From Sphingomonas jeddahensis (GTDB taxonomy: Bacteria > Pseudomonadota > Alphaproteobacteria > Sphingomonadales > Sphingomonadaceae), in NCBI RefSeq assembly GCF_001981525.1, contig NZ_MPSB01000002.1:124001-188000 (forward strand): a DNA stretch of 64,000 bases. Reading direction: 5' to 3'. The notes under the pieces are model-generated. The model saw nothing but the letters and a program-made list of their open reading frames with translations, did no database searches and was not told the origin of the DNA. Position numbers and translations under genes: made by a program. This document shows, piece after piece, positions 44,137 through 54,132 of the stretch. Each line of letters starts with the position of its first letter. Within the stretch, counting starts at the first letter, position 1.

Positions 44137-46632
44137 CTACGCGCGTTCCGCTGCTGCCAACCCACCGGCCCGACGCAGGCGCAGCGCGTTGCCCAGCACG
44201 AACACGCTCGACAGTGCCATCGCACCCGCCGCGAGGACAGGTGACAGCAGCACGCCCGATATCGGCCACAACACGCCCGCCGCCACCGGGATCAACGCGA
44301 CATTGTAGGCGAACGCCCAGAACAGGTTCTGGCGGATGTTGCCGATCGTCGCCCGCGAGAGCGCGATCGCCGTCGACACGCCGTTCAGTTGCCCCGACAT
44401 GAGGACGATGTCGGCTGCCTCGATGGCGATGTCGGTCCCGGTGCCGACCGCGATGCCCACGTCCGCCTCCGCCAGCGCCGGCGCGTCGTTGATGCCGTCG
44501 CCGACGAAGGCGACCCGCCCGTGTTCGGCCTTGAGGCGGCGGATGGCATCCACCTTGCCTTGCGGCAGCACCTCGGCGACGACCGCGTCGATGCCGAGCG
44601 GGTCCGCGATTGCCTCAGCAGTGCGGCGATTGTCCCCCGTGATCATCGCGACCTTGAGGCCGAGGGCATGAAGTGCGGCGATGGCAGCCGGCGTGCTCTG
44701 CTTGACCGGGTCGGCGACGGCGATCACTGCCGCCAGTCTGCCGCCAATCGCCGCATAGAGCGGCGATTTGCCTTCGGCACCCAGCCGCGCGGCCTCTTTG
44801 GCGAACACGCCGGGGTCCAGGCCGATGTCACGCATGTAGCGGTCGGCGCCGACCTGGACGCGCTCCCCCTCTACCTCTGCCTCCACACCCAGCCCAGTGG
44901 CCGAGGAGAAGGCGGTGGCGGTCGGCAGGACGACACCCTCCTCACGCGCCGCCGCCACGATGGCGCGGGCGATCGGGTGCTCGGACTTGTCCTCAACGGC
45001 GGCGATCCGGCCGAGCACATGGCCGCGCTCGAAGCCGGGCGTCAGCACCAGATCGGTCAGCGTGGGCCGGCCTTCCGTCAGCGTACCCGTCTTGTCGAGC
45101 GCAACGACCTGCGCATCCTTCAGCAACTGGAGCGCTTCGCCCTTGCGGAACAGGATGCCCAGCTCCGCGCCGCGGCCGGTGCCGACCATGATTGCCGTCG
45201 GCGTCGCCAGCCCCATGGCGCAGGGACATGCGATGATCAGGACGGAGACAGCATTCACCAGCGCGTAGGTCAACGCGGGCGACGGTCCAAAGGCGAGCCA
45301 GGCGGCGAAGGTCAGCGCTGCGGCAGCCATGACGGCGGGAACGAACCACAGGGTCACCCGATCGACCAGCGCCTGAATCGGCAGCTTGGCGCCTTGGGCC
45401 TGTTCGACCATGCGGATGATCTGCGACAGCATCGTAGCCTCACCCACCGCCGTCGCGCGGAAGGCAAGCGCGCCCGTCTGGTTGACGGTGCCACCAACCA
45501 GTGCTGCGCCGGTGCGCTTTGCGACCGGAATCGGCTCGCCGGTGATCATCGACTCGTCCACGAAGCTTTCGCCCTCGACCACGGCCCCGTCGACCGGGAT
45601 GCGCTCGCCGGGCCGGACCTCGACCAGATCGCCCGCAACCACGTCCGCGATAGGCATGTCGACGGGCACCCCGTCGCGGAGCACGCGCGCGGTCCTGGGT
45701 TGAAGACCGACAAGCCGCTTGATCGCTTCGGAGGTTCGGCCCTTGGCACGCGCCTCCAGATAGCGGCCGAGCAGGACCAGGACGACGATCACGGCCGACG
45801 CCTCGTAATAGACGTTGACCGTGCCCGCGGGCAGACGATCGGCAGCGAAGGTCGCGACCAGCGAATAGGCGAAGGCGGCGAGCGTGCCCACCGCCACCAG
45901 CGAATTCATGTCGGGCGCAAGCCGCAGGAGCGCAGGAATTCCCTTTCTGTAGAAGCGGAAGCCCGGACCCAGCAGGACGAGCGCGGTCAGCGCGAACTGG
46001 ATGTACCAGCTCGTCTGCACCCCGATGGTGCGGGCGACGAGCATGTGGACGCCCGGGATCAGGTGCGCGCCCATTTCGAGCAGAAAGACCGGCAGCGCCA
46101 ATGCCGCCGCGACGATCAGGTCGCGCCTGAGGCCGCGGCGCTCCTCTTCCTTGCGGCCGGCTGCTTCCTCGTCCGAGGCGCCCGTCGCCCCAAGCGCACG
46201 TGCGGAATAGCCCGCGCGTCCGATCGCGGCGATGAGCGCAGCCCTGTCGGCTGCGCCCCGCACCGTTGCCCGCTCGGTCGCCAGATTGACGCTCGCTTGC
46301 TCCACGCCCGGCACCATCGCCAGTGCGCGTTCGACACGCCCGACGCAGGAGGCGCAGGTCATCCCCTCGATGCCGAGCTCGACTGTGCTGGTGGGCACGT
46401 GGTAGCCGGCTGACTGGATTGCGGCGACGAGCGCGCCCCGATCAGCGCGTTCATCCCCCTCGATCGCCGCGCGCTCGGTCGCCAGGTTGACGTTGGCTGC
46501 ACGGACGCCGGGCACTTTCCTCAGCGCGCGTTCGACCCGCCCGACGCACGAGGCGCAGGTCATGCCCTCGATCGGCAGGTCGATGGTCCGAACGCCGGGA
46601 TCAGCGACGTCATTCTTGGCGGCTAACATCAT
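44137..46632 (-). CDS. copA: Cu(+)-exporting P-type ATPase
   Basis: The 831-residue P1B-1 ATPase exports copper from the cytoplasm. It has two N-terminal HMA domains (GMTCASC twice), eight membrane helices, the transport motif [11 protein letters not shown], the phosphorylation site DKTGTLTEG and the hinge [18 protein letters not shown]. Start 46632 (or the adjacent 46629) is taken because an earlier candidate falls inside the promoter. It is transcribed from the CueR-type promoter at 46666-46696 and forms an operon with cueR. Confidence 0.95.
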   Translation of the reverse strand: MMLAAKNDVADPGVRTIDLPIEGMTCASCVGRVERALRKVPGVRAANVNLATERAAIEGDERADRGALVAAIQSAGYHVPTSTVELGIEGMTCASCVGRVERALAMVPGVEQASVNLATERATVRGAADRAALIAAIGRAGYSARALGATGASDEEAAGRKEEERRGLRRDLIVAAALALPVFLLEMGAHLIPGVHMLVARTIGVQTSWYIQFALTALVLLGPGFRFYRKGIPALLRLAPDMNSLVAVGTLAAFAYSLVATFAADRLPAGTVNVYYEASAVIVVLVLLGRYLEARAKGRTSEAIKRLVGLQPRTARVLRDGVPVDMPIADVVAGDLVEVRPGERIPVDGAVVEGESFVDESMITGEPIPVAKRTGAALVGGTVNQTGALAFRATAVGEATMLSQIIRMVEQAQGAKLPIQALVDRVTLWFVPAVMAAAALTFAAWLAFGPSPALTYALVNAVSVLIIACPCAMGLATPTAIMVGTGRGAELGILFRKGEALQLLKDAQVVALDKTGTLTEGRPTLTDLVLTPGFERGHVLGRIAAVEDKSEHPIARAIVAAAREEGVVLPTATAFSSATGLGVEAEVEGERVQVGADRYMRDIGLDPGVFAKEAARLGAEGKSPLYAAIGGRLAAVIAVADPVKQSTPAAIAALHALGLKVAMITGDNRRTAEAIADPLGIDAVVAEVLPQGKVDAIRRLKAEHGRVAFVGDGINDAPALAEADVGIAVGTGTDIAIEAADIVLMSGQLNGVSTAIALSRATIGNIRQNLFWAFAYNVALIPVAAGVLWPISGVLLSPVLAAGAMALSSVFVLGNALRLRRAGGLAAAERA

Positions 46633-46665
46633 GATTTGCTGGCACTCGATGTTCTTGACCCCGCC

Positions 46666-46696
46666 CATGTGGGGCTTCCCATCGTTGGAAGGTCAA
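46666..46696 (-). promoter_or_regulatory. CueR-type operator/promoter, copy 2 (copA)
   Basis: On the minus strand TTGACC (46691-46696) is followed by TTCCAACGATGGGAAGCCC, a 19-bp spacer identical to the other two copies, and a weak -10 (CACATG). It reads towards copA. Confidence 0.85.
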
Positions 46697-46788
46697 GGGG
46701 CGGGATGAGCAAGTGCCGCGTTCGACCGCTGCCTTGAAGCGCACGGCTAGGTCAGTTGGCGCACGATGCTCTTTTTGAGAAACCAGCC

Positions 46789-46819
46789 TTGACCTTCCAA
46801 CGATGGGAAGCCCCATCTG
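46789..46819 (+). promoter_or_regulatory. CueR-type operator/promoter, copy 3 (chaperone and DUF305)
   Basis: TTGACC (46789-46794), the identical 19-bp spacer TTCCAACGATGGGAAGCCC and CATCTG form a divergent promoter about 93 bp from the copA promoter. It drives the HMA chaperone and the DUF305 gene. Confidence 0.85.
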
Positions 46820-46853
46820 GGGTCCATCAACCCGATGGGAAAGGAAGATCGCA

Positions 46854-47048
46854 ATGCAATTCCATGTTCCGGACATGAGCTGCGGCTCGTGCGTGCGCCA
46901 CATCAACGAGGCGATCGCGACGACCGATCCGGCGGCGAAGATCGAGGCCGACACGGTGTCCCGAAAGATCACCGTGACGACCGCCGCAAGCCAGGAAGAA
47001 ATCTGCCGGGTTCTCGCGGAAGACGGCTATCCGGCTACGGCTCTCTAG
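46854..47048 (+). CDS. HMA-domain copper chaperone
   Basis: This 64-residue CopZ-like protein begins [20 protein letters not shown], with the CxxC (Cys10, Cys13) copper site, and ends with a betaalphabetabetaalphabeta pattern. It would pass Cu(I) to CopA or hold it for CueR. The ATG has AAAGGAAG ahead. It is the intact paralogue of the broken gene at 21475. Confidence 0.92.
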   Translation: MQFHVPDMSCGSCVRHINEAIATTDPAAKIEADTVSRKITVTTAASQEEICRVLAEDGYPATAL

Positions 47049-47065
47049 GAACGAGGAGACGAAGC

Positions 47066-47467
47066 GTGAGAAAAACCGCCAGCTTTCTAATCAGCGCCGC
47101 CGTGTTCTTCGCGTCGGCGCCATCGGCCGCCGTGGCGGCGGAGCCACAGGAGAAGGATAGGGGAATGTCGGAGCATCAACATTCGAGCCACGGCGCCGCC
47201 GGTGCGTCAGATGATCCCGCCGTCCGCGAGTTCCAGGAAATCAACAGCCGCATGCATCGCGATATGGCGGTTGAGTTCACCGGAAATGCCGACATCGACT
47301 TCATGCGGGGGATGATCCCGCATCACGAAGGCGCGGTGGAGATGGCAAGGGTCGCCCTGAAGTACGGCAAGGATCCCGAAGTCCGCCGCCTCGCTGCCGA
47401 GGTCATCGCGGCTCAGGAACGCGAGATCGCGCAGATGAAAGCATGGCTGACCAGGCACGCCAAGTGA
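47066..47467 (+). CDS. DUF305 protein with signal peptide (copper-module copy 2)
   Basis: The 133-residue exported protein starts with a signal ([20 protein letters not shown]), then a His-rich linker ([10 protein letters not shown]) and the DUF305 core [20 protein letters not shown] and [15 protein letters not shown]. It is a periplasmic copper-binding candidate (CopM-like). It begins at the GTG at 47066 after GAGGAG, 17 bases behind the chaperone, and is close in sequence to the protein at 21689. Confidence 0.88.
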   Translation: MRKTASFLISAAVFFASAPSAAVAAEPQEKDRGMSEHQHSSHGAAGASDDPAVREFQEINSRMHRDMAVEFTGNADIDFMRGMIPHHEGAVEMARVALKYGKDPEVRRLAAEVIAAQEREIAQMKAWLTRHAK

Positions 47468-47487
47468 ACACCTGCGCATAGCCGTAG

Positions 47488-48684
47488 CTAGACCGATGCA
47501 AGCGGCGGGGCGGCTGTTCGGCGCTGCCGAAAGGCGATCAGGACGATCACCGCCGCCAGTACCAGCGGGAACGCGGACGCGCAGACCACTTCCCAGCCGA
47601 ACCGCACGAGCACGCCGCCCGACAGGAACGAGCCGACCGCGACCGCACCGAACACGATGAAGTCATTCGCGGATTGAACGCGCGCGCGTTCCTCGGGACG
47701 GTGTGTCTCCAGGACCATGGCCGAAGCGCCCGCGAAGCCGAAGTTCCACCCGACTCCCAGCACGATCATCGTGGCGAGGAAGTGGGCGCTCGTCATGCCC
47801 ACCAGTCCGATCGCTGCCGCGATCGCGATGATGATGAGACCAGCGGCCGTCACGATGGTCGCGCCGAAGCGGGTGATGAGCCGTCCGACGATGAAGCTCG
47901 GAGCATACATGGCGACGACATGCCATTGCACCGCCGTGTTGGCGTGATGCTGCGCCAGGCCATGCATGCGCATGGCGAGCGGCGCCGATGTCATCAGGAA
48001 GTTCATCAGCAGGTACGTCACCAATCCGGAGATCACGGCCGTCAGGAAGAGAGGCTGGCGCGCGATCTCCCGGAACGGTCGCCCGGAGGTCGCCGGGCCG
48101 GCGATCGGCCGGTCCAGTGTCACGCGGGAGAGAAGCAGGCCTGCCAAGAGGGCCACGACCGAACTCGCAAGATAGGTGCCGAGAAAGTCGCGTCCCGGAA
48201 TCCAGTCCATCGTGAGGCTGACGAGCTGCCCGCCGACGATCCCGGCGAGAACGCCCCCCGCCAAGACCGTGGAGAGCGCCCGCGCCTTCGCCACGGGCGG
48301 AACGCATTCTGCTGCCGCGAAGCGAAACGTCAGCACGACCGCCGCATAGGCTCCCGCCAGGATCGTCGAGAGGCAAAAGGTCAGAAAGGACTGGATCGAC
48401 AACGCAAGCGCCGCGAACAGGCCTGACAGAACCCCCAGGATGTTGCCGATCAGGAACACACGGGAGCGCCCATAGCGGGTCGCGATCATGCCGGCAGGCA
48501 ATGTGCTGGCTGCCATTCCCACGACGAACAGCGAGATCGGCAAGGTCGCAAGCGCCGCCTCCGGCGCGAGATCCCGGCCGACCACGGCACCCGTGGCGAA
48601 GACGACGGTCGCATGCGAGCCCGCGAGCGCCTGCGCGGCCGACAGCTGCCATACGGTTGCGCGACCTGAACCAAAGATGCTCAT
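47488..48684 (-). CDS. MFS transporter
   Basis: The 398-residue protein has about 12 membrane helices, with GMIATRYGRSRVFLIGNILG as the loop 2-3 motif and PIAGPATSGRPFREIARQPL in the central loop, followed by WNFGFAGASAMV in the second half. It is a drug/unknown-substrate facilitator. Start 48684 has GGAG ahead. It is downstream of the luciferase-like gene by about 30 bases and could be cotranscribed with it. Confidence 0.85.
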   Translation of the reverse strand: MSIFGSGRATVWQLSAAQALAGSHATVVFATGAVVGRDLAPEAALATLPISLFVVGMAASTLPAGMIATRYGRSRVFLIGNILGVLSGLFAALALSIQSFLTFCLSTILAGAYAAVVLTFRFAAAECVPPVAKARALSTVLAGGVLAGIVGGQLVSLTMDWIPGRDFLGTYLASSVVALLAGLLLSRVTLDRPIAGPATSGRPFREIARQPLFLTAVISGLVTYLLMNFLMTSAPLAMRMHGLAQHHANTAVQWHVVAMYAPSFIVGRLITRFGATIVTAAGLIIIAIAAAIGLVGMTSAHFLATMIVLGVGWNFGFAGASAMVLETHRPEERARVQSANDFIVFGAVAVGSFLSGGVLVRFGWEVVCASAFPLVLAAVIVLIAFRQRRTAAPPLASV

Positions 48685-48717
48685 GTGAAACTCCGATCGC
48701 GGGCGAGGCGGCACTCG

Positions 48718-49839
48718 TCAGGTCGCTGCATGATTGCCACCACTCTGCGTCGCTCCTTCCAGATTGGGCATGTCGAAGGCGTCGGCGATCAGTTCCACCG
48801 AACGCCCGATGGCAGTGGGCGAATGACCGAGGTTCAGCAACATCAGTTCGTCCGCCTGGACGCGCTCATGCAGAGCGTTCAGCCTCGCGGCAACATGCTC
48901 GCCCGTGCCGCTGATGATCTTTGCGTTCCACATCTCGATGATCTGGCGTTCCGAGGCGGTGTAGGGATAGGCAGCCGCCTCCTCCGGTCCCGGCACCACG
49001 AACGACTTGCGCTGCGACATGCGCATCATCGCGTGGGAATAGGCCCAGGCCTGGCGCTTGGCTTCCTGCACATCCTCCGCCGCAAAAACACCGAAGCTGG
49101 CGATGACATAGGGCCGGTCGAGTACGGCCGAGGGCCTGAAGTTCTGCCGATAGAGCGACAGGGCCGGCATCAGGTTTTCGTCGGCAAGGTGTGCTGCGAA
49201 GGCGAACGGGAAGCCGAGATGTGCCGCGAGCTGCGCCGAATAGCCCGAGGAGCCGAGCAGCCAGACCGGCGGCCGCTCGAACGAGCGCGGCACCCCGTTC
49301 TCCCGATCCTGCCGAGGACCGGGAACGGCGTAGACGCTTCTCCCTGCCGGGTGATCTGAGGGGAAGTCGTCGTCGAGGTAGGCGATCAGCTCCAGCACCT
49401 GATTGGGAAAGTCCTCCGCGTCCAGGACGCCGCGGCGCAGCGCGGCGGCGGTGGCACCGTCCGTTCCCGGTGCGCGGCCGACTCCCAGATCGATCCGCCC
49501 CGGTGCAAGCGAGGCGAGCAGGCCGAACTGCTCCGCGACCACCAGGGGCGGGAAATTCGGCAGCATCATGCCGCCCGACCCGAGGCGTATCTGCCTGGTT
49601 TCGCCAATCAGTCGCGCCAGCAAAAGCGCCGGGGAAGAGGTGGTCACCCCCGGCATCGAATGGTGCTCGGCGATCCAGTAACGCGTGAAGCCGCGCCGAT
49701 CCGCCAGGCGAGCAAGCTCGATGCTCCCGGCAAGGCCCTCGCGCGCCGTATAGCCCTTGCCCGCCATCGCGAAGTCGAGAAGGGACAAGGGCACCGGCGC
49801 GGACCCTTGCCGTGTTCCGAAGATCGAAGACATCATCAT
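48718..49839 (-). CDS. LLM class flavin-dependent oxidoreductase
   Basis: The roughly 370-residue protein has the bacterial-luciferase-like barrel: PLSLLDFAMAGKGYTAREG, YWIAEHHSMPGVTTSSPALL, then IRLGSGGMMLPNFPPLVVAEQ and GRIDLGVGRAPGTD. It uses FMN or F420 and reduces or oxidises an unknown substrate; the MsnO8 subgroup is the closest I know. Several adjacent ATG codons make the exact start unclear. It is close to the MFS gene. Confidence 0.85.
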   Translation of the reverse strand: MMMSSIFGTRQGSAPVPLSLLDFAMAGKGYTAREGLAGSIELARLADRRGFTRYWIAEHHSMPGVTTSSPALLLARLIGETRQIRLGSGGMMLPNFPPLVVAEQFGLLASLAPGRIDLGVGRAPGTDGATAAALRRGVLDAEDFPNQVLELIAYLDDDFPSDHPAGRSVYAVPGPRQDRENGVPRSFERPPVWLLGSSGYSAQLAAHLGFPFAFAAHLADENLMPALSLYRQNFRPSAVLDRPYVIASFGVFAAEDVQEAKRQAWAYSHAMMRMSQRKSFVVPGPEEAAAYPYTASERQIIEMWNAKIISGTGEHVAARLNALHERVQADELMLLNLGHSPTAIGRSVELIADAFDMPNLEGATQSGGNHAAT

Positions 49840-49929
49840 CGTTCCTGAGGTTCTGCACGCGTCCGAGGCAGGCGCGGAAAAGGCAGGGAGGCGAGCCTCC
49901 CTGCCGCGTCTCGTTTCAGCGTCCGAAGA

Positions 49930-50478
49930 TCAGCGCGCGGTGTATTCGTCGGTCCCGACGACTTGCGCATAGGCGAAGGCAAGGGCCGACATGTTGGCGG
50001 CATGAACCTCGGCCGCCGGCACCGTCACGCCGCCGAACTCGACGTCGCGCGTGGCGCAAGCGTCGTGCACCACGACCGTCTTGTACCCGTAGTCCGACGC
50101 AGCGCGGCCCGTTGCGGCAATGCACATGTGGCTCATCGCACCGACGATCACCACTTCTTCGATGCCCTGTTCCTCGAGGTGCTGCTTCAGACCGGTGTCC
50201 TTGAAGGAATTCGGATAGTTCTTGAGGATGACCGTCTCCTCGCCCACCGGCTGTACGACCGGATGGATCTCCGAGCCCTCGGTGCCGGGATTGAAGAAGG
50301 GCATGGCAGGATCGGTGAACTCATGGCGCACGTGGATCACCTCGTCTCCCGACGCGCGTGCCGCCTCGACGACCTTGGCGGCGTTGGCCGCCGCTGCGTC
50401 GATGCCGACCAGCGGGAACTTGCCGGAAGGCCAATAATCATTCTGCAGGTCGACGACGACGATTGCTCGCTTGCTCAT
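49930..50478 (-). CDS. Cysteine hydrolase, isochorismatase family
   Basis: The 182-residue hydrolase has the Asp10/Lys/Cys triad: VVVDLQNDYW at the N-terminus, VILKNYPNSFKDTGL near 103, and GAMSHMCIAATGRAASDYGY near 135. Relatives hydrolyse isochorismate, nicotinamide or N-carbamoyl compounds. Start 50478 has AAGGAA 6 bases ahead. It is divergent from the GlxA-type regulator, which probably controls it. Confidence 0.88.
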   Translation of the reverse strand: MSKRAIVVVDLQNDYWPSGKFPLVGIDAAAANAAKVVEAARASGDEVIHVRHEFTDPAMPFFNPGTEGSEIHPVVQPVGEETVILKNYPNSFKDTGLKQHLEEQGIEEVVIVGAMSHMCIAATGRAASDYGYKTVVVHDACATRDVEFGGVTVPAAEVHAANMSALAFAYAQVVGTDEYTAR

Positions 50479-50580
50479 GGGCATTTCCTTCTGAAGCAGG
50501 TTGGTTCGATGACACTGGAATAGACCCGCAGAAGTCCGATATGGATTGGCGAGAACGACAAAATACGAGGCAATACCGAC

Positions 50581-51591
50581 ATGATGGTCGAGCAGGTGCC
50601 TGAGATCGGCATCGTCATCTATCCAGGCGCGCAGATGGCAGCCGTGCTGGGACTCACGGATGTCTTCGCCGTTGCAGAGGCGTTTGCAAGACCCAAGCGC
50701 GAGCCGAGCGACACGCCGCTGCTGCGCGTAAGTCATTGGAAAAGAACGGACCAAGGACCGACTCCGGTGCGGGTGTATGACACGCATCCTGCAGGCCAAT
50801 GGCAGCCGAATGTGCTGATCCTTCCGCCCGCACTGGGTGCTCCGATCGCGGGAGAAGTGGCGGCGCTCTACTCGGATTGGCTGAGGCAGGGGCATGGCGC
50901 CGGAACGACGCTGGCGTCAGTCTGCTCGGGCGTGCTGGTGCTCGGTGAGGCGGGCGTGCTGACCGGCCGCACCGTCACCACCCACTGGGCGTACGGCGAC
51001 ATGCTCCAGAGCCGGTTCCCGGACGTGGGCGGAGTTGAGACGGATCAGCTCATCATCGACGATGGGGACATCATAACCGTCGGCGGCGCTATGGCCTGGA
51101 CCGACCTTGGCCTGAAGCTGGTGGATCGCTTCCTGGGTCCCACGGTCATGCTGGAAACCGCACGCCACCTGCTCGTCGACCCGCCCGGGCGCGAACAGCG
51201 CTACTACAGCACCTTCTCCCCCAAGCTCACCCACGGTGATGCCGCAGTGCTAAAGGTGCAGCACTGGCTGCAGGCGACGCAGGCGCAGGATGTGAGCCTT
51301 GCCACACTGGCCGCGCAGGCCGGACTGGAAGAACGCACGTTCCTGCGGCGGTTTCAAAAGGCGACGGGACTCACTTCGACGGATTACTGCCAGCGGCTTC
51401 GCGTCGCCAAGGCGCAAGAGCGGCTCCAGTTCACGACCGATCCGGTGAACAGGATCGCATGGGACGTGGGCTATGCCGATCCAAGCGCATTCCGGAAGGT
51501 GTTCCTGCGGATCGTGGGCCTTTCGCCCAACCAGTTCCGTCAGCGCTTCAAGGCCGGGGCAGGCCCGGCGGTACAATCCGCCAGTTCCTAG
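50581..51591 (+). CDS. GlxA family transcriptional regulator (DJ-1/PfpI and AraC domains)
   Basis: The 336-residue regulator has an N-terminal DJ-1/PfpI-like domain with the nucleophile elbow [15 protein letters not shown] near 110, which may sense a ligand, and a C-terminal AraC DNA-binding domain ([20 protein letters not shown] and [20 protein letters not shown]). It starts 103 bases from the divergent cysteine hydrolase gene, its likely target. Confidence 0.88.
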   Translation: MMVEQVPEIGIVIYPGAQMAAVLGLTDVFAVAEAFARPKREPSDTPLLRVSHWKRTDQGPTPVRVYDTHPAGQWQPNVLILPPALGAPIAGEVAALYSDWLRQGHGAGTTLASVCSGVLVLGEAGVLTGRTVTTHWAYGDMLQSRFPDVGGVETDQLIIDDGDIITVGGAMAWTDLGLKLVDRFLGPTVMLETARHLLVDPPGREQRYYSTFSPKLTHGDAAVLKVQHWLQATQAQDVSLATLAAQAGLEERTFLRRFQKATGLTSTDYCQRLRVAKAQERLQFTTDPVNRIAWDVGYADPSAFRKVFLRIVGLSPNQFRQRFKAGAGPAVQSASS

Positions 51592-51707
51592 CTCTTCAGC
51601 CAGAAACGGATCACGCCTGCGACCAGACCAAGCGTCGTGACGCTCGCCACCCAGAGCGCGGCCATCCAGAGCAGGCGCCGCCAGAATGGGACCTCATCCG
51701 GCGTCAT
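51588..51707 (-). CDS. DUF2474-type small oxidase subunit (CydX-like)
   Basis: This 39-residue protein ([20 protein letters not shown] followed by [19 protein letters not shown]) is one membrane helix and matches the DUF2474 family found directly after CioB. Such peptides stabilise the haem site of bd oxidases. The start overlaps the cioB stop by one base (TGATG), so it is translated with it. Confidence 0.85.
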   Translation of the reverse strand: MTPDEVPFWRRLLWMAALWVASVTTLGLVAGVIRFWLKS

Positions 51708-52713
51708 CAATGGTACCCGTGCGTTCCGACCTTGCCGCGGAACACCCAGTACGACCAGCCGGTGTATGCGAGGATCATCGGCATGATGACGACCGTGCCG
51801 ACCAGCATGAACAACTGGCTCCTCTCCGGGGCTGCCGCATCCCAGATCGTGATGCTGTCCGGCACGATATACGGGAAGAGACTGATGCCCAGTCCCGCGA
51901 AACCAAGGGCGAAGATTGCGAGGGAGAGGAGGAAGGGCGCGACCGTCGCACCGCCTTGTAGCCGGCGGAAGAAGAGAAAGGCGATGATGATGGTCAGCAG
52001 CGGCACCTGTGCCGTGGCCAAGACGCCAGGCATGTCGAACCAGCGCTTCCAATACTCGTGATGGAGGAACGGCGTCGCCGCGCTGACCGCCGCGATCGCG
52101 GCCAAGGTGCATATTCCGGCGTACAGGGAGAGCCGGCGGGCATGTACCTCGGCCGTGCCTTCGACCTTCCAGACGAGCCAGGTGGAGCCGAGCAGAGCAT
52201 GCCGGCGACCACGCCTGCGCCCGTCAGCATCGTGAACGGGGATAGCCAGTCTACCCAGCCTCCTGCGTACGCCTGATTTTCTACGCGCACGCCCTGCAGG
52301 ACCGCGCCAAGGATTACGCCCTGGCAGAAGGCGGCGACCAGCGAGCCCAGGCTGAACGCCAAGTCCCAGAGTGGCCGATGCCGGGGGGCGCGCCAGCGAA
52401 ACTCAAACGCGACACCGCGGAAGATGAGGCCCAGAAGCATGGCGATGATCGGCGGATAGGTGGCGGGCAGGATCACGCTGTAGGCGAGCGGGAACGCCGC
52501 AAGCAGTCCGCCGCCACCCAGCACCAGCCAGGTCTCGTTCCCGTCCCAGACCGGCGCGATCGAGTTCATCGCTTGATCGCGCTCCTCGCCGACCTGGAAG
52601 GTCGGAAAGAGGATGCCGATGCCGAGGTCGAACCCGTCCATCACGACGTACATGAACACGGCAAACGCGATGATGAACGCCCACACCGTGGTGAGATCGA
52701 TGTTGATCGCCAT
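51707..52713 (-). pseudogene. cioB: bd-type quinol oxidase subunit II (CioB/CydB), -1 frameshift
   Basis: The subunit binds no haem itself but completes the membrane complex. The first part (AINIDLTTVWAFIIAFAVFM, DGFDLGIGILFPTF, APVWDGNETWLVLGGGGLLA) ends with TMLTGAGVVAG, and the rest continues in another frame from ALLGSTWLVWKVEGTA... to the C-terminus WSYWVFRGKVGTHGYH. One missing base near 52200 explains the shift; restoring it gives the usual 335 residues. It may be an error or a real break. Confidence 0.88.
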
Positions 52714-52718
52714 CGCGC

Positions 52719-54124
52719 TTACTCCCCCGCCGCCGCGCTAAGTGCGGGCGCTGGTGTGATGCCAACCGTGCGAACGAGCGCTTGGTCGGGCTCGGCTTCC
52801 TGCGGACGTGCCGGGTTGCGCATCAGGTGCAGGATGTACCAGGTGCCGGCACCGAACACGGCGAAGTAGACCAGCACGAAAGCGACCAGCGAGGTGGCGA
52901 CAGCCGGCGCCGCCAGCGGCGAGTGCGACTGCCCGGTCAGGAGGTGGCCATAGACGGTATAGGGCTGGCGCCCCACCTCCGTCGTGATCCAGCCTGCGAT
53001 CACGGCCACAAACCCGGATGGTCCCATCAGGATCGCCGCGCGGTGCAGCCACGGCCAGTCGAATAGTCGTCGCGCCAGCGGGCAACGAGGCTCCACAATC
53101 CCAGGCCCAACATGGCGAACCCCAGCGCGACCATGATGCGGAATGACCAGAAGACCACGGAGACGGGCGGCTCCCGGTCATCCGGGATCGTGTCGAGCCC
53201 GGCGAGCGGCGCATTGAGGTCGTGCTTCAGGATCAGCGATGACGCCTTCGGAATTTCCACGGCGTGGTCGATCCGCTTCTCGGCAGCGTTCGGGATACCG
53301 AACAGGATCAGCGGAGCGCCACCGGGATGGCTGTCGTAATGCCCCTCCATGGCCATGACCTTGGCGGGCTGATGTTCGAGCGTGTTGAGGCCGTGTGCAT
53401 CGCCGACGGCGATCTGCGCCGGCGCGACGATCGCCGCCATCCACATCGCCATGGAGAACATCTTGCGCGCATGCGGGTTCGTTCGGTCCCGCAGCAAGTG
53501 CCACGCCCCCACAGCGCCTACCACCAGCGAGGTAGTGAGATAGGCCGCGATCACTGTATGCACGAGGCGGTAGGGGAAGCTTGGATTGAAGATGATCGCC
53601 GGCCAGGAGTCGCCCGGCAGGAAGCGCCCTCCCGCGTCCATCACGAAGCCGGTCGGCGTCTGCATCCAGCTGTTCACGCTCAGGATCCAGAAGGCAGAAA
53701 TGAACGTGCCGAGCGCAACCATGCAGGTGGCCGCGAAGTGCAGCTTCCGCCCGACCTTCTTCATGCCGAACAGCATGACGCCGAGGAACCCCGCCTCCAG
53801 GAAGAAGGCGGTAAGCACCTCATAGGCCATGAGCGGACCGATCACCGGGCCCGCCTTGGTGGAGAACACCGACCAGTTCGTGCCGAACTGGTAGGACAGG
53901 ACGATGCCGGACACGACGCCCATGGCGAAGGCGATGGCGAAGATCTTTGACCAATAGCGGAACAGGTCGAGGTACAGATCCCGCCCCGTTCGCAGCCACA
54001 GGCCTTCAAGCACGGCCAGATAGCTTGCCAGTCCGATCGAGAAGGACGGAAAGATGAAATGGAAGCTGACGGTGAAGCCGAACTGGATGCGTGCCAGCAT
54101 CACCGGATCGAGTGAGTCGAACAT
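52719..54124 (-). pseudogene. cioA: bd-type quinol oxidase subunit I (CioA/CydA), -1 frameshift
   Basis: The catalytic subunit carries the haems. MFDSLDPVMLARIQFGFTVS starts at 54124; His in SFHFIFPSFSIG, Met in the haem b558 region and a short Q-loop of the CIO type (cyanide-insensitive) are present. The frame is lost in GLWSLVARWR, and the rest (RRLFDWPWLHRAAILMGPSG to the end) lies in the next frame. One base is missing near 53068; with it the protein has 468 residues, normal for CioA. The gene ends 5 bases before cioB. Confidence 0.88.
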
Positions 54125-54132
54125 CTGCCGTC

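Noticed and set aside
44389-46413. 674-codon open frame antisense to copA
   Set aside because: Composition is that of a shadow frame (many Arg, Asp, Gly and His), and copA is unmistakable.
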